64,000 bases of DNA from Saprospiraceae bacterium (GTDB lineage Bacteria; Bacteroidota; Bacteroidia; Chitinophagales; Saprospiraceae), in the NCBI GenBank assembly GCA_029251525.1, contig JAQXDE010000014.1, positions 124,001 to 188,000 of the forward strand. The letters are read 5' to 3'. The translations under genes and the position numbers were made by a program. Below are positions 17,251 to 25,233 of this stretch, in pieces. The notes under the pieces were generated by a model. It saw only the letters and a program-made list of their open reading frames with translations. It was not told the origin of the DNA and ran no database searches. Every line of letters begins with the position of its first letter. Position 1 is the first letter of the stretch.

Positions 17251-18531
17251 TCAAACCTTCTCCATCATAAAACAGTCGTACTCTTTTTTTACAAATTTTA
17301 CAACATCATCAACATTCTTATACTGGGAAAAAAGGTCTTGAAGAATCTGACTTTTTGAGGTTACACTTGATGGAATTACAAAACTTACCACATCCTCTGC
17401 AGTAATAGTTTCACCACTTAAAATAATTAATCGTTCGATTACATTACGTAATTCCCTAATATTTCCAGTCCAATTAACTTCTTGGAGTGCTTTTAATGCA
17501 GATGTTTCAATTTTTTTAGGAGCAACTCCATATTCAGTACAAATTGATTCGATAAAGTAGTTAGTTAATAGTGGAATATCACTTCTTCGATCATTAAGTG
17601 TTGGTACTTTAATTATGATAACGGCTAATCGATGATACAAATCCTCTCTAAAATTCTTCGCATTTATCTCATCTCTCAAATCTTTGTTCGTTGCAGCAAT
17701 AACCCTCACATTAACAGAGATTTCTTTATCACCTCCAACTCTTACAATTTTACTTTCTTGCAATGCTCTCAAAACTTTTGCTTGCGCAGATAAACTCATA
17801 TCTCCTATCTCATCCAAGAAAATAGTACCTCCATTAGCTTGTTCAAATTTACCTATCTTTTGCTTGTAAGCTCCTGTAAATGATCCTTTTTCATGACCAA
17901 ACAATTCGCTTTCAATTAATTCAGAGGGGATTGCTGCACAATTTACCTCTATGATTGGACCATCTGTACGCCCACTTTTAGAATGTAACCATCTTGCCAC
18001 CAACTCTTTTCCTGTTCCATTAGACCCATTAATCAATACTCGTGCATCCGTTGGTGCAACTCTATCGATCGTTTCTTTAATTTTCAGTATTGGTTCTGAC
18101 TCACCTATAATCTCTTGACTTTTTACTTTATGAACCCTTCGCTTTAGTACTTTATTATCGGTAATTAAACTTGATTTGTCCATAGCATTTCTGACAGTAA
18201 TCAAAAGTCGATTCAAGTCTGGTGGCTTCGAAATAAAATCAAATGCTCCTTTTTTTACTGCATCCACAGCTGTATCGATATTAGCATGACCAGAAATCAT
18301 AATTACTGGAGTATCGCTCGAGATTGTCTGCACTCTCTCTAGTGCTTCCATCCCATCCATTTTTGGCATTTTAATATCCATAATGACTACGTCATATTTA
18401 GATTTTTTCAATTTGCCTAAACATTGGATTCCATCCATCGCTTCATCCACATCATACTTTTCAAATTCAAGAATCTCTTTCAAAGTATTTCGGATACTAG
18501 CTTCATCATCTACAATCAGAATTTTTGCCAT
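17251..18531 (-). CDS. Sigma-54-dependent response regulator (NtrC-like) lacking a DNA-binding domain
   Basis: 426 residues. Receiver domain 1-120 with D8-D9, Asp52 (VVIMDIKMPKMDG), ISGH and Lys of FISKPP. AAA+ domain about 140-375 with Walker A GSNGTGKELVARWLH, the sigma-54 contact loop as HEKGSFTGAYKQ, Walker B GTIFLDEIGDMS, and sensor motifs VRVIAATNKDL and NWTGNIRELRNVIERL. It activates RNA polymerase carrying sigma-54 by ATP hydrolysis. The protein stops at EYDCFMMEKV, where relatives begin their Fis-type helix-turn-helix; no frame downstream restores one. It may act from solution on sigma-54 or need a partner. No adjacent sensor kinase is present. Confidence 0.9.
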   Translation of the reverse strand: MAKILIVDDEASIRNTLKEILEFEKYDVDEAMDGIQCLGKLKKSKYDVVIMDIKMPKMDGMEALERVQTISSDTPVIMISGHANIDTAVDAVKKGAFDFISKPPDLNRLLITVRNAMDKSSLITDNKVLKRRVHKVKSQEIIGESEPILKIKETIDRVAPTDARVLINGSNGTGKELVARWLHSKSGRTDGPIIEVNCAAIPSELIESELFGHEKGSFTGAYKQKIGKFEQANGGTIFLDEIGDMSLSAQAKVLRALQESKIVRVGGDKEISVNVRVIAATNKDLRDEINAKNFREDLYHRLAVIIIKVPTLNDRRSDIPLLTNYFIESICTEYGVAPKKIETSALKALQEVNWTGNIRELRNVIERLIILSGETITAEDVVSFVIPSSVTSKSQILQDLFSQYKNVDDVVKFVKKEYDCFMMEKV

Positions 18532-18848
18532 TGGATTATTTTTATCAGGTTGATTAAAAACTTTAAAAAACGGATTAATTTTTACCTTTTAATTCAACGG
18601 ATGAACACCTATTTAGGTTACCTTTAAAAAGATAAATATTATTATTATTTAAGATACATAAAATAAAACAAAATTGAGTTGAGTTCTGTTTTCTTTCAAA
18701 ATATTTTATTTATTTCCATAAAAACCACACGATTTTTCAATAAAAAAGTTGACCCATAAAAATAAGTAATTTTTGACCCTGCCATTCTTATTAATTTTCC
18801 CTTAAAATACTTACCTTCGCAGGTCATTTCAAAAAAAGAGTAATATTC
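18532..18848. other. Divergent intergenic region
   Basis: 317 bases between the sigma-54 activator (minus) and queA (plus). TACCTTCG at 18812-18819 is one base off the -7 consensus and 30 bases before queA. Two TTGACCC/TTTGACCC copies occur near 18749 and 18772. No sigma-54 -24/-12 element (GGnnnnnnnnnnGC) was recognised. Confidence 0.3.
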
Positions 18849-19916
18849 ATGAGGACAAAACTGTCGCAATTTAACTTCGAATTACCACCTAAACTGGTAG
18901 CAAAATATCCTACTGAAAACCGAGATGAGTCTCGATTAATGGTAGTTCACAAAGATACAGGATTAATTGAGCACAAGATGTTCAAAGAAGTATTGGAATA
19001 TTTTGAAGATGGAGATACTTTCATTCATAATGATACCAAGGTTTTTCCTGCAAGACTATATGGCTGCAAGGAAAAAACAGGTGCTAAAATTGAGGTCTTT
19101 CTATTGAGAGAACTTAACCATGAAGCTAGGCTTTGGGATGTATTAGTTGATCCTGCTCGTAAAATCAGAGTTGGAAACAAACTATATTTCAATGACAAGG
19201 ATGATGAGAATGAAGTATTAATTGCAGAAGTTGTCGATAATACTACTTCTAGAGGTAGAACTATCCGATTTTTGTTTGAGGGAACGGATGATGAATTTCA
19301 AGAAAAATTGGAAGAGTTAGGTAATACTCCTCTCCCAAAATATTTGGATCGACCCGTTGAAGATATTGATAGAGAAAGATACCAAACGGTATATGCTAAA
19401 AATATGGGAGCTGTTGCTGCTCCAACTGCAGGTTTACACTTCAGCGAAGAATTACTCAAACGATTAGAGTTAAAAGGAGTTGACCCAGCTTATGTAACCC
19501 TTCATGTAGGTCTAGGAACTTTCAGAAGCATTGATGTGGAAGATCTTTCAAAGCATAAAATGGATGCAGAGTATTTTAAAATTGCTGCTGAAACCGCTGA
19601 AATAGTTAATAAAGCCACTGCTAATAAAAAACGAATTTGTGCAATAGGAACAACTTCTATGCGAACAATCGAATCAGCAGTATCTGCGGAATCTACCTTG
19701 AAGGCTGCAGAAGGTTGGACAAATAAATTTATTTATCCCCCTTACCAATTTAGCATTGCTGATAGTATGATTACCAATTTCCACTTACCAAAATCTAGTT
19801 TACTGATTATGGTTTCTGCATTCGGTGGAGCGGATTTGATCAAGGAAGCCTATGCGCAGGCAATCAAAAAGAAATATCGTTTCTTTAGTTATGGAGATGC
19901 AATGTTAATTATATAA
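18849..19916 (+). CDS. queA: S-adenosylmethionine:tRNA ribosyltransferase-isomerase
   Basis: 355 residues. QueA transfers and isomerises the ribosyl part of S-adenosylmethionine onto preQ1 in tRNA to make epoxyqueuosine in the anticodon wobble position. The family signatures are plain: [96 protein letters not shown] and [19 protein letters not shown]. Length is normal. The gene is alone, with a terminator 25 bases downstream. No preQ1 riboswitch was recognised upstream. Confidence 0.97.
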   Translation: MRTKLSQFNFELPPKLVAKYPTENRDESRLMVVHKDTGLIEHKMFKEVLEYFEDGDTFIHNDTKVFPARLYGCKEKTGAKIEVFLLRELNHEARLWDVLVDPARKIRVGNKLYFNDKDDENEVLIAEVVDNTTSRGRTIRFLFEGTDDEFQEKLEELGNTPLPKYLDRPVEDIDRERYQTVYAKNMGAVAAPTAGLHFSEELLKRLELKGVDPAYVTLHVGLGTFRSIDVEDLSKHKMDAEYFKIAAETAEIVNKATANKKRICAIGTTSMRTIESAVSAESTLKAAEGWTNKFIYPPYQFSIADSMITNFHLPKSSLLIMVSAFGGADLIKEAYAQAIKKKYRFFSYGDAMLII

Positions 19917-19937
19917 AGAAAATCATGAAATAAAAAG

Positions 19938-19975
19938 AAGGTGTTAACACTATTTGGTGTTAGCACCTTTTTTTT
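19938..19975 (+). terminator. Intrinsic terminator after queA
   Basis: GGTGTTAACAC pairs with GTGTTAGCACC (one G-U) around TATTTG, followed by eight T. Confidence 0.85.
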
Positions 19976-20377
19976 ATTTGGTTACTGAATCGAAGAAAAT
20001 AATTACTAAATAAAAAAGAGTAGTTGCTAATTTTTATTCTTAGAAGTTCAGTTCCTAAAGTTACTTATGATCATAATACTTTTAGAAATTTTCAATTCAG
20101 TTAGTCTTCCAACTACTAAATCAAATGAAAAATAATTTCGTTTTGAAAATAAGAAATACAATTTCAGCACCCACTTAAGGTCATATTCTCTAGAAAAAAC
20201 TAAAATCAAGGCTATTTGCTAAAGAATTTATTCATTTTAAAACTTATTGCCAAAAAAACAGCGATCATCTAACTGTATAATAATCAACTACTTATACATT
20301 AAATATCATTATCTCCATAAATTTTTTAGAATATATTATGGTCTAGTTTTTGAATTGTCAAAACATAAGTAAAAAGT
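19976..20377. other. Noncoding spacer
   Basis: About 400 AT-rich bases without ORF, repeat or hairpin of note, ending at the promoter of the DUF2795 gene. Confidence 0.3.
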
Positions 20378-20409
20378 ATTGCGATAATAATTTTTGTTTA
20401 TTACATTTG
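20378..20409 (+). promoter_or_regulatory. Promoter of the DUF2795 gene
   Basis: ATTG at 20378-20381 (near-consensus -33), a 20-base spacer and a perfect -7 element TACATTTG at 20402-20409. Transcription would begin near 20415, about 65 bases before the start codon. This places the promoter inside the upstream open frame and supports the internal start at 20482. Confidence 0.65.
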
Positions 20410-20481
20410 TGGCGAAGTCAGGCTTTACTTTTATCTTTTTTCAAGAAACATTTTTTCATAATAATATTTCATAATCGTAAT

Positions 20482-20703
20482 ATGTATTGGACATTAGAAT
20501 TAGCACATCATCTCGAGGAAGGTCCTTGGCCGGCAACTCGTGATGAATTAATCGATTACGCCATCCGTTCAGGAGCACCTCTTGAGGTAATTGAAAACCT
20601 TCAAGCAATGGAAGACGAGGGAGAGATTTACGAAAACATGGAGGACATTTGGCCTGATTACCCGAGAAAAGATGATTTTCTTTTTAACGAAGACGAATAC
20701 TAA
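20482..20703 (+). CDS. DUF2795 domain protein
   Basis: 73 residues starting MYWTLELAHHLEEGPWPATR and continuing DELIDYAIRSGAPLEVIENL, then a very acidic tail ending FLFNEDEY. This matches the small DUF2795 protein conserved across Bacteroidetes at almost exactly this length. Its biochemical role is not established; the helical, acidic composition suggests a small protein- or RNA-binding factor, which is inference. The frame is open upstream to 20350, but the promoter lies within it and the family begins at MYWTLE. A strong terminator follows. Confidence 0.9.
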   Translation: MYWTLELAHHLEEGPWPATRDELIDYAIRSGAPLEVIENLQAMEDEGEIYENMEDIWPDYPRKDDFLFNEDEY

Positions 20704-20791
20704 TCTTCTAGTTATAATAATCGTAACAAATTATCTACTTATCAGTCCATTTTGGATTGAGATTATAAAATTACTGCGTTATACTTTTTAT

Positions 20792-20829
20792 AAAAAAGTT
20801 TTACATTCGTTGAGTGTAAAACTTTTTTT
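20792..20829 (+). terminator. Intrinsic terminator after the DUF2795 gene
   Basis: AAAAGTTTTACA pairs with TGTAAAACTTTT, followed by a T-run; 90 bases past the stop. Confidence 0.8.
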
Positions 20830-21465
20830 GTTCCCATCGGTTTTCTATTGCTACTTACTAGCCTAAAACGAATCAAAATAATTTCGAAAAATTAAATTCT
20901 GACGAGTTCACCGTTTCTTCTATTTTAAAGTAATAAAATCTGTATTTTTAGTTGCCGCAATTGATAACTTCTTTGTCACGATAAAAGCAAAATTCCACTC
21001 CAAAAATCTTATCGCAAATTTCAATTAAAATAAAAACATTAAGGTTATTCGTAACCTATTCTGCATATTTCGGTAAAACATAGACTTATATTTTTTTGAT
21101 AAAATAACCTAAGTCTCTTCTAATTTGGTTGTCATTTTTTTTAAAAAAATAAAAAAACACGTCACATTATTTAGATAAAATATTTTAACTAATAACATAT
21201 ACATGGATAAGTAATTTTTCTTTTTAAATCATAGCATTAATTTTCTATTTAAAATAAATAATTATATACATATGTATTTAACTTGTAATCAATATATTAG
21301 TGAATAATTTTATTTCCTAATCATGAATACATTTTTCTAACTTTACTACAGAATGAATTATTATTAAAAATAATACATCAAATTCAAACATTTGTGACAT
21401 AAAAGTTACTACTTTTATAAACACAACATTAATTTTAGGGACAAAATAAATTAAGTAAACTTTAA
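20830..21465. other. Very AT-rich noncoding region
   Basis: About 635 bases, mostly A/T, with stops in all frames. No promoter, repeat or RNA-like structure stands out. Confidence 0.3.
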
Positions 21466-22974
21466 ATGAAGAATCTGATAGAAATCTCCAAGATTGTTAC
21501 AAAGAAAAAGGTTAGAAAAATTGAAATTTTTGATGACCATTCCCTAAAACACAAGAATAGTAAGTTTAATGAATTTTATGAAGCTTTAATGGCTAATAAA
21601 TTTAAGAATGATAGAGATGCAGCCTCTTTCCTTTATGACTGTAGTCCAACTGATGATAAATATCGACAACTCAAATCACGTTTTAGGAAAAGATTATTAA
21701 ATACACTTTTCTTCTTAGATGTAAACCTTCCTTCCACCTCAAGCTATGATCGTGCTTATTATTCTTGTAATAAGGATTGGACACTTGTAAAAATATTAAA
21801 GTCCAATGAAGCAATCCATACTGCCTCTGCATTGGCAAGACAGATTTTGACGACAGCTTTAAAATTTAAATTTGCGGATGTAATTGTCAATTGTGCTAGA
21901 ATATTAAGACGATATGCAGCACAGATGGGTGATGACAAAAATTATGAAATTTACGATCAACACAGCAAACAATTTCAAAATGTGTTAGACGCTGAAATTC
22001 GCTCGGAAGAATTATACCAACGAGTAATTATGAATTATCATAAACCAATTGGCAAAGCTTCGGATCTAGAGGAGAAGATTGGGACTTATTGTGACGCTTT
22101 AGTAGGACTTTCTGAGATTCATGATTCCCCCATAGTGATATATAATATGTATTTAGTTTGGGCATATCGATATGAAATGTTACGAGATTTTGATGCAATG
22201 TTAGAAGTTTGTAACAAAGCGGAAAAGTATATTGAAGATAATCCAGCATTCTATCAAGATGATAAATTAGCGACCTTCCAAATGAAGAAGATGTCAGCAT
22301 ATCTTCATTTGAGAGATTGGAAAAATGGGAAAATAAATGCTGAAAAGTGTTTACAGTCTTTCCCCAAAGGTAGTAGGACTTGGTTTAGCTTCATGGAATA
22401 TTATCTCCTATTGGCAATTCATACAGAAAACCACGTTAACGCACTAGCCATTTTTAACGATGCCTCTAATCTTCCTAAGTTTAAAAAGTTACCAGCTCGT
22501 AATAGAGAAAAATGGAAAATCTATGATATTTTCTTAAATTATATTATCGAAAGCCAAGGAGACTCAAATCCAGTTTTGTTGACACAAAGACGCAAGAACT
22601 TCAGAGTTGCTCGCTTTATAAATGATCCAGTTCTTTATCCTAAAGATCAAAGGATATTTACTGTTTTGGTGGTTATAGCTCAAATGCTATTTTTAATTGA
22701 AAAGAAAAGTTATAACAATGCAGCAGAGAGGATTGACCGATTGAAAAGTTATGCGAATCGCCAATTAAAGAAAGAGGAATATTTTAGGACGATTCAATTT
22801 ATTCGCTTGCTTCAACAATTAGTGAAAGCTGATTTTCAAATTGAAAATTTAAGCAATGTCGAAAAATATTATAATCGCTTAATTGAAGAACCATTTTTCT
22901 ATCGAGGATTAATCTCAGAATTAGAAGTATTGCCTTACGAGAAATTATGGAATATGATTTTAGCAAGACTCTAA
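21466..22974 (+). CDS. Large helical protein of unknown function
   Basis: 502 residues, no signal peptide or membrane segment. It is almost entirely helical with a repeat-like (TPR/SEL1-like) texture: pairs of amphipathic helices with Ala/Leu/Tyr spacing, e.g. AYRYEMLRDFDAMLEVCNKA and AYLHLRDWKNGKINAEKCL. The N-terminus is basic and well defined (KVRKIEIFDDHSLKHKNSKF, then SPTDDKYRQLKSRFRKRLLN). I recognise it as similar to a hypothetical family in Saprospiraceae genomes; no function is known to me. The C-terminal part (from about 390) ends in a second helical array. It is a monocistron with its own terminator. Confidence 0.7.
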   Translation: MKNLIEISKIVTKKKVRKIEIFDDHSLKHKNSKFNEFYEALMANKFKNDRDAASFLYDCSPTDDKYRQLKSRFRKRLLNTLFFLDVNLPSTSSYDRAYYSCNKDWTLVKILKSNEAIHTASALARQILTTALKFKFADVIVNCARILRRYAAQMGDDKNYEIYDQHSKQFQNVLDAEIRSEELYQRVIMNYHKPIGKASDLEEKIGTYCDALVGLSEIHDSPIVIYNMYLVWAYRYEMLRDFDAMLEVCNKAEKYIEDNPAFYQDDKLATFQMKKMSAYLHLRDWKNGKINAEKCLQSFPKGSRTWFSFMEYYLLLAIHTENHVNALAIFNDASNLPKFKKLPARNREKWKIYDIFLNYIIESQGDSNPVLLTQRRKNFRVARFINDPVLYPKDQRIFTVLVVIAQMLFLIEKKSYNNAAERIDRLKSYANRQLKKEEYFRTIQFIRLLQQLVKADFQIENLSNVEKYYNRLIEEPFFYRGLISELEVLPYEKLWNMILARL

Positions 22975-23000
22975 AACTATCCTTTTCGAAGATTAATAAA

Positions 23001-23041
23001 AAAGGCTTACCTAAAATACTACGAGGTAAGTCTTTTTTTTT
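23001..23041 (+). terminator. Intrinsic terminator
   Basis: GGCTTACCT pairs with AGGTAAGTC (one G-U), followed by ten T; 26 bases after the stop at 22974. Confidence 0.85.
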
Positions 23042-23163
23042 GGAAAAATGTAAATAGTAAACATTAAATTTGTAAAAATAAATGAAACCTCATCTCCTAG
23101 AAAAAACAAAAGACAGGGAAATGAAGTTGGCAAGAAACACTAACAAAATAAAATCATCCTCCC

Positions 23164-24558
23164 TTGAAAAAAATAATAATTACCATAGATGGGCATTCTG
23201 CCTGCGGAAAATCTACCCTTGCAAAAGCATTGGCTAATGAGTTGAATTATGGATACATCGATACAGGTGCTATGTATAGAGCAGTCACTTTTTATTTTTT
23301 GGAAAATAGAGTCAACATCCAAAAGACGGCTGAAATGGAGAAAGCACTAAAAAGAATTAGTATCACTTTTAAAAATACGGTCGGTGGTAACCGTACCTAC
23401 TTAAATGGTAAAGATGTGGAAGATGTTATTCGAAAAATGTTCGTTTCGAAAAATGTAAGCCATGTTTCTGCCATCAGTACTGTGCGTAGAATGGTTGTTA
23501 AACAGCAAGTAAAAATGGGGAAACTTAAAGGAATTGTGATGGAAGGTCGAGATATTGGAACAGTTGTATTTCCAAATGCAGAACTAAAAATATTTTTGAC
23601 CGCAGATGAAGAGGTTCGAGTCAACCGACGATACAATGAGCTTACAAAAAAAGGACAAAAGGTAAGTGTAAAATCTATTAAAGATAATTTGCTAGAACGA
23701 GATCATATTGACTCCACAAGAAAAGATAGTCCACTAAAGAAAGCAAAAGAAGCTGTTTTAATTGACAATTCAAGTATTACTCAAAAAGAGCAATTAGCAA
23801 TGGTTTTAGCCTTATCTACCGAAAGAATTAGGAAACTTTCGATAGTTGATAAAAATATAGTTCCAATAATATCAAAATCTGAGCACAAAAAGAACACTAG
23901 ACCGGTTGATTCTAAGCGAAAAAATCTACCCATTTCTAAGAATAAAACAACAACAACAACTCAAAAAAAGATAACTCAAAATCAAACTAATAAAAAAGTA
24001 ACTACTCAGAGCACCAAACCAAGTACTCAAAAAAGAACTGATCAGTCTACTAATGAAAATAAAAAAGCACCTCAAAAAAATACAATTCAGAATCAAACTA
24101 GTAAAAAAGTAACTACTCAAAGCACTGAACCTAAAACTAAAAAAAGAATTGATCGGTCTACTAATGAAAATAAAAAAGCACCTCAAAAAAATACAACTCA
24201 AAATCAAACTAGTAGAAAAGTACCTACTCGAGGCACTAAACCAAACCAAAAAAAAAGGGCTAATAAACTTGCTCAGAATAAAAATTCAACACAACAAGGT
24301 TTACTTAAAATCCAAGGCGATCAAAAAACTGTGGAAAGGAAAACAAAACCTACACCTAAACCAAAGGCAAAACAACCTGTTAAAAACGTAGTACAACAAA
24401 TAGTAAAATCTACTCCAACTTCTAAAAAAAAAGCAAACAAACCCACTCCCAAATCTCAAAAAAGTAATCATAAAAAAGTTCTATCAACCTCACGAGGTAA
24501 AAATTCTATCAAACAAAAAAATAAAAAAATCGGCACAAAAACACCTAATCAAAAATAA
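23164..24558 (+). CDS. cmk: Cytidylate kinase with a long repetitive basic C-terminal tail
   Basis: 464 residues, about twice the usual 220-230. Residues 1 to about 230 are a complete CMP kinase, which phosphorylates CMP/dCMP with ATP: P-loop ITIDGHSACGKSTLAK, YIDTGAMYRAVTFY, VSHVSAISTVRRMV, GIVMEGRDIGTVVFPNAELK, the lid segment with RRYNEL, and RDHIDSTRKDSPLKKA. The start is TTG at 23164; an in-frame TAA at 23149 excludes a longer protein. Residues about 240-464 are low complexity, rich in Lys, Thr, Gln, Asn and Pro, with a 37-residue tandem repeat. The tail is strongly basic and likely disordered, suggesting nucleic-acid or membrane binding; that is inference. Confidence 0.93.
   Translation: MKKIIITIDGHSACGKSTLAKALANELNYGYIDTGAMYRAVTFYFLENRVNIQKTAEMEKALKRISITFKNTVGGNRTYLNGKDVEDVIRKMFVSKNVSHVSAISTVRRMVVKQQVKMGKLKGIVMEGRDIGTVVFPNAELKIFLTADEEVRVNRRYNELTKKGQKVSVKSIKDNLLERDHIDSTRKDSPLKKAKEAVLIDNSSITQKEQLAMVLALSTERIRKLSIVDKNIVPIISKSEHKKNTRPVDSKRKNLPISKNKTTTTTQKKITQNQTNKKVTTQSTKPSTQKRTDQSTNENKKAPQKNTIQNQTSKKVTTQSTEPKTKKRIDRSTNENKKAPQKNTTQNQTSRKVPTRGTKPNQKKRANKLAQNKNSTQQGLLKIQGDQKTVERKTKPTPKPKAKQPVKNVVQQIVKSTPTSKKKANKPTPKSQKSNHKKVLSTSRGKNSIKQKNKKIGTKTPNQK
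23965..24240 (+). repeat. 111-bp tandem repeat inside cmk tail
   Basis: About 2.5 copies of a 111-bp (37-codon) unit; the marker AATCAAACTA or a close variant starts at 23980, 24091 and 24202, exactly 111 apart each time. Copies two and three are nearly identical over long stretches, copy one is more diverged. Confidence 0.9.
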
Positions 24559-25173
24559 TTGCCTAGCAACAAGCTAACCTAGAATCTTTAGAAAATCTTT
24601 TATAGATATAGATTTTTAAATAATAAAAGCACAATAATATTAGCCTACCTAAACCAATATGAAGAGGGGTTTTTACTTTTTATCTATTCTAGTTCTTTTA
24701 ATTTTTCTCAATGCTTAAGAAGTGAATAGCACCAAGGTAAGAATCGATCTGCCTTTACGTAACTCTTTGAACAATTACGGTAGGTTACCAAAAAATCTTT
24801 TAACGAAAAATTACAGAGGTACTCAAAAAGATAATCACTCTTCCTTGTAGCATACCTATCCTTTTAAATATTTTAACAAAATCAACGTTGATCCTCCGTT
24901 CATCTTTTTTAATACTTCAATGACCAAATTTCTCATGGCATTTGTACAAAAGAAACCACTCTTCTAATCCAAAGTAATCAAAGATATCTATCCTTAGAAG
25001 CCAAACATGAATATATATATATATTTCCTTTTTTATCAAAAAAAAAAGAAAGTGACAACCCAGATTTCCCTAAATAAGTTAACTATTTAGCACATCGCTT
25101 AGTTGTAATATTTGATATTTCTTTCTTTCAAAATAACCATATTTAGTGTTGAAGGTTTTTTCAAGTTTCAAAT
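24559..25173. other. Noncoding region after cmk
   Basis: About 615 bases with no intact gene and no cmk terminator. It holds the small broken frame described at 24659-24850. Confidence 0.3.
24659..24850 (+). pseudogene. Possible broken small secreted-protein gene
   Basis: ATG at 24659 opens a signal-peptide-like segment (MKRGFYFLSILVLLIFLNA) that meets TAA at 24716. The same frame then continues open for 43 codons to TAG at 24848. This looks like a small exported protein interrupted by a stop mutation, but the downstream part matches nothing I recognise and chance is possible. Confidence 0.25.
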
Positions 25174-25211
25174 AAAAAACCACCAAGCAAAAATTTGTTT
25201 GGTGGTTTTTT
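25174..25211 (-). terminator. Intrinsic terminator of the 2027-residue protein gene
   Basis: AAAAAACCACCAA and TTGGTGGTTTTTT form a long stem; on the minus strand it is followed by T-rich sequence. It starts 23 bases after the stop at 25234. Confidence 0.85.
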
Positions 25212-25233
25212 ATTTTACAAAAATGAAATAACC

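Noticed and set aside
18532-18848. Autoregulatory sigma-54 promoter near the sigma-54 activator
   Set aside because: No GG-N10-GC element at -24/-12 spacing is visible in the divergent region.
20350-20481. Longer DUF2795 protein of 117 residues
   Set aside because: A good promoter lies inside the extra frame, and the family starts at MYWTLE.
20591-20866. Alternative 91-codon frame overlapping the DUF2795 gene
   Set aside because: It overlaps a well-supported gene in another frame and runs through its terminator.
23965-24240. Reverse-strand open frame over the cmk tail
   Set aside because: It is a shadow of the low-complexity repeat; the plus frame is continuous with the kinase domain and the reverse translation is Phe/Ser/Leu-rich noise.
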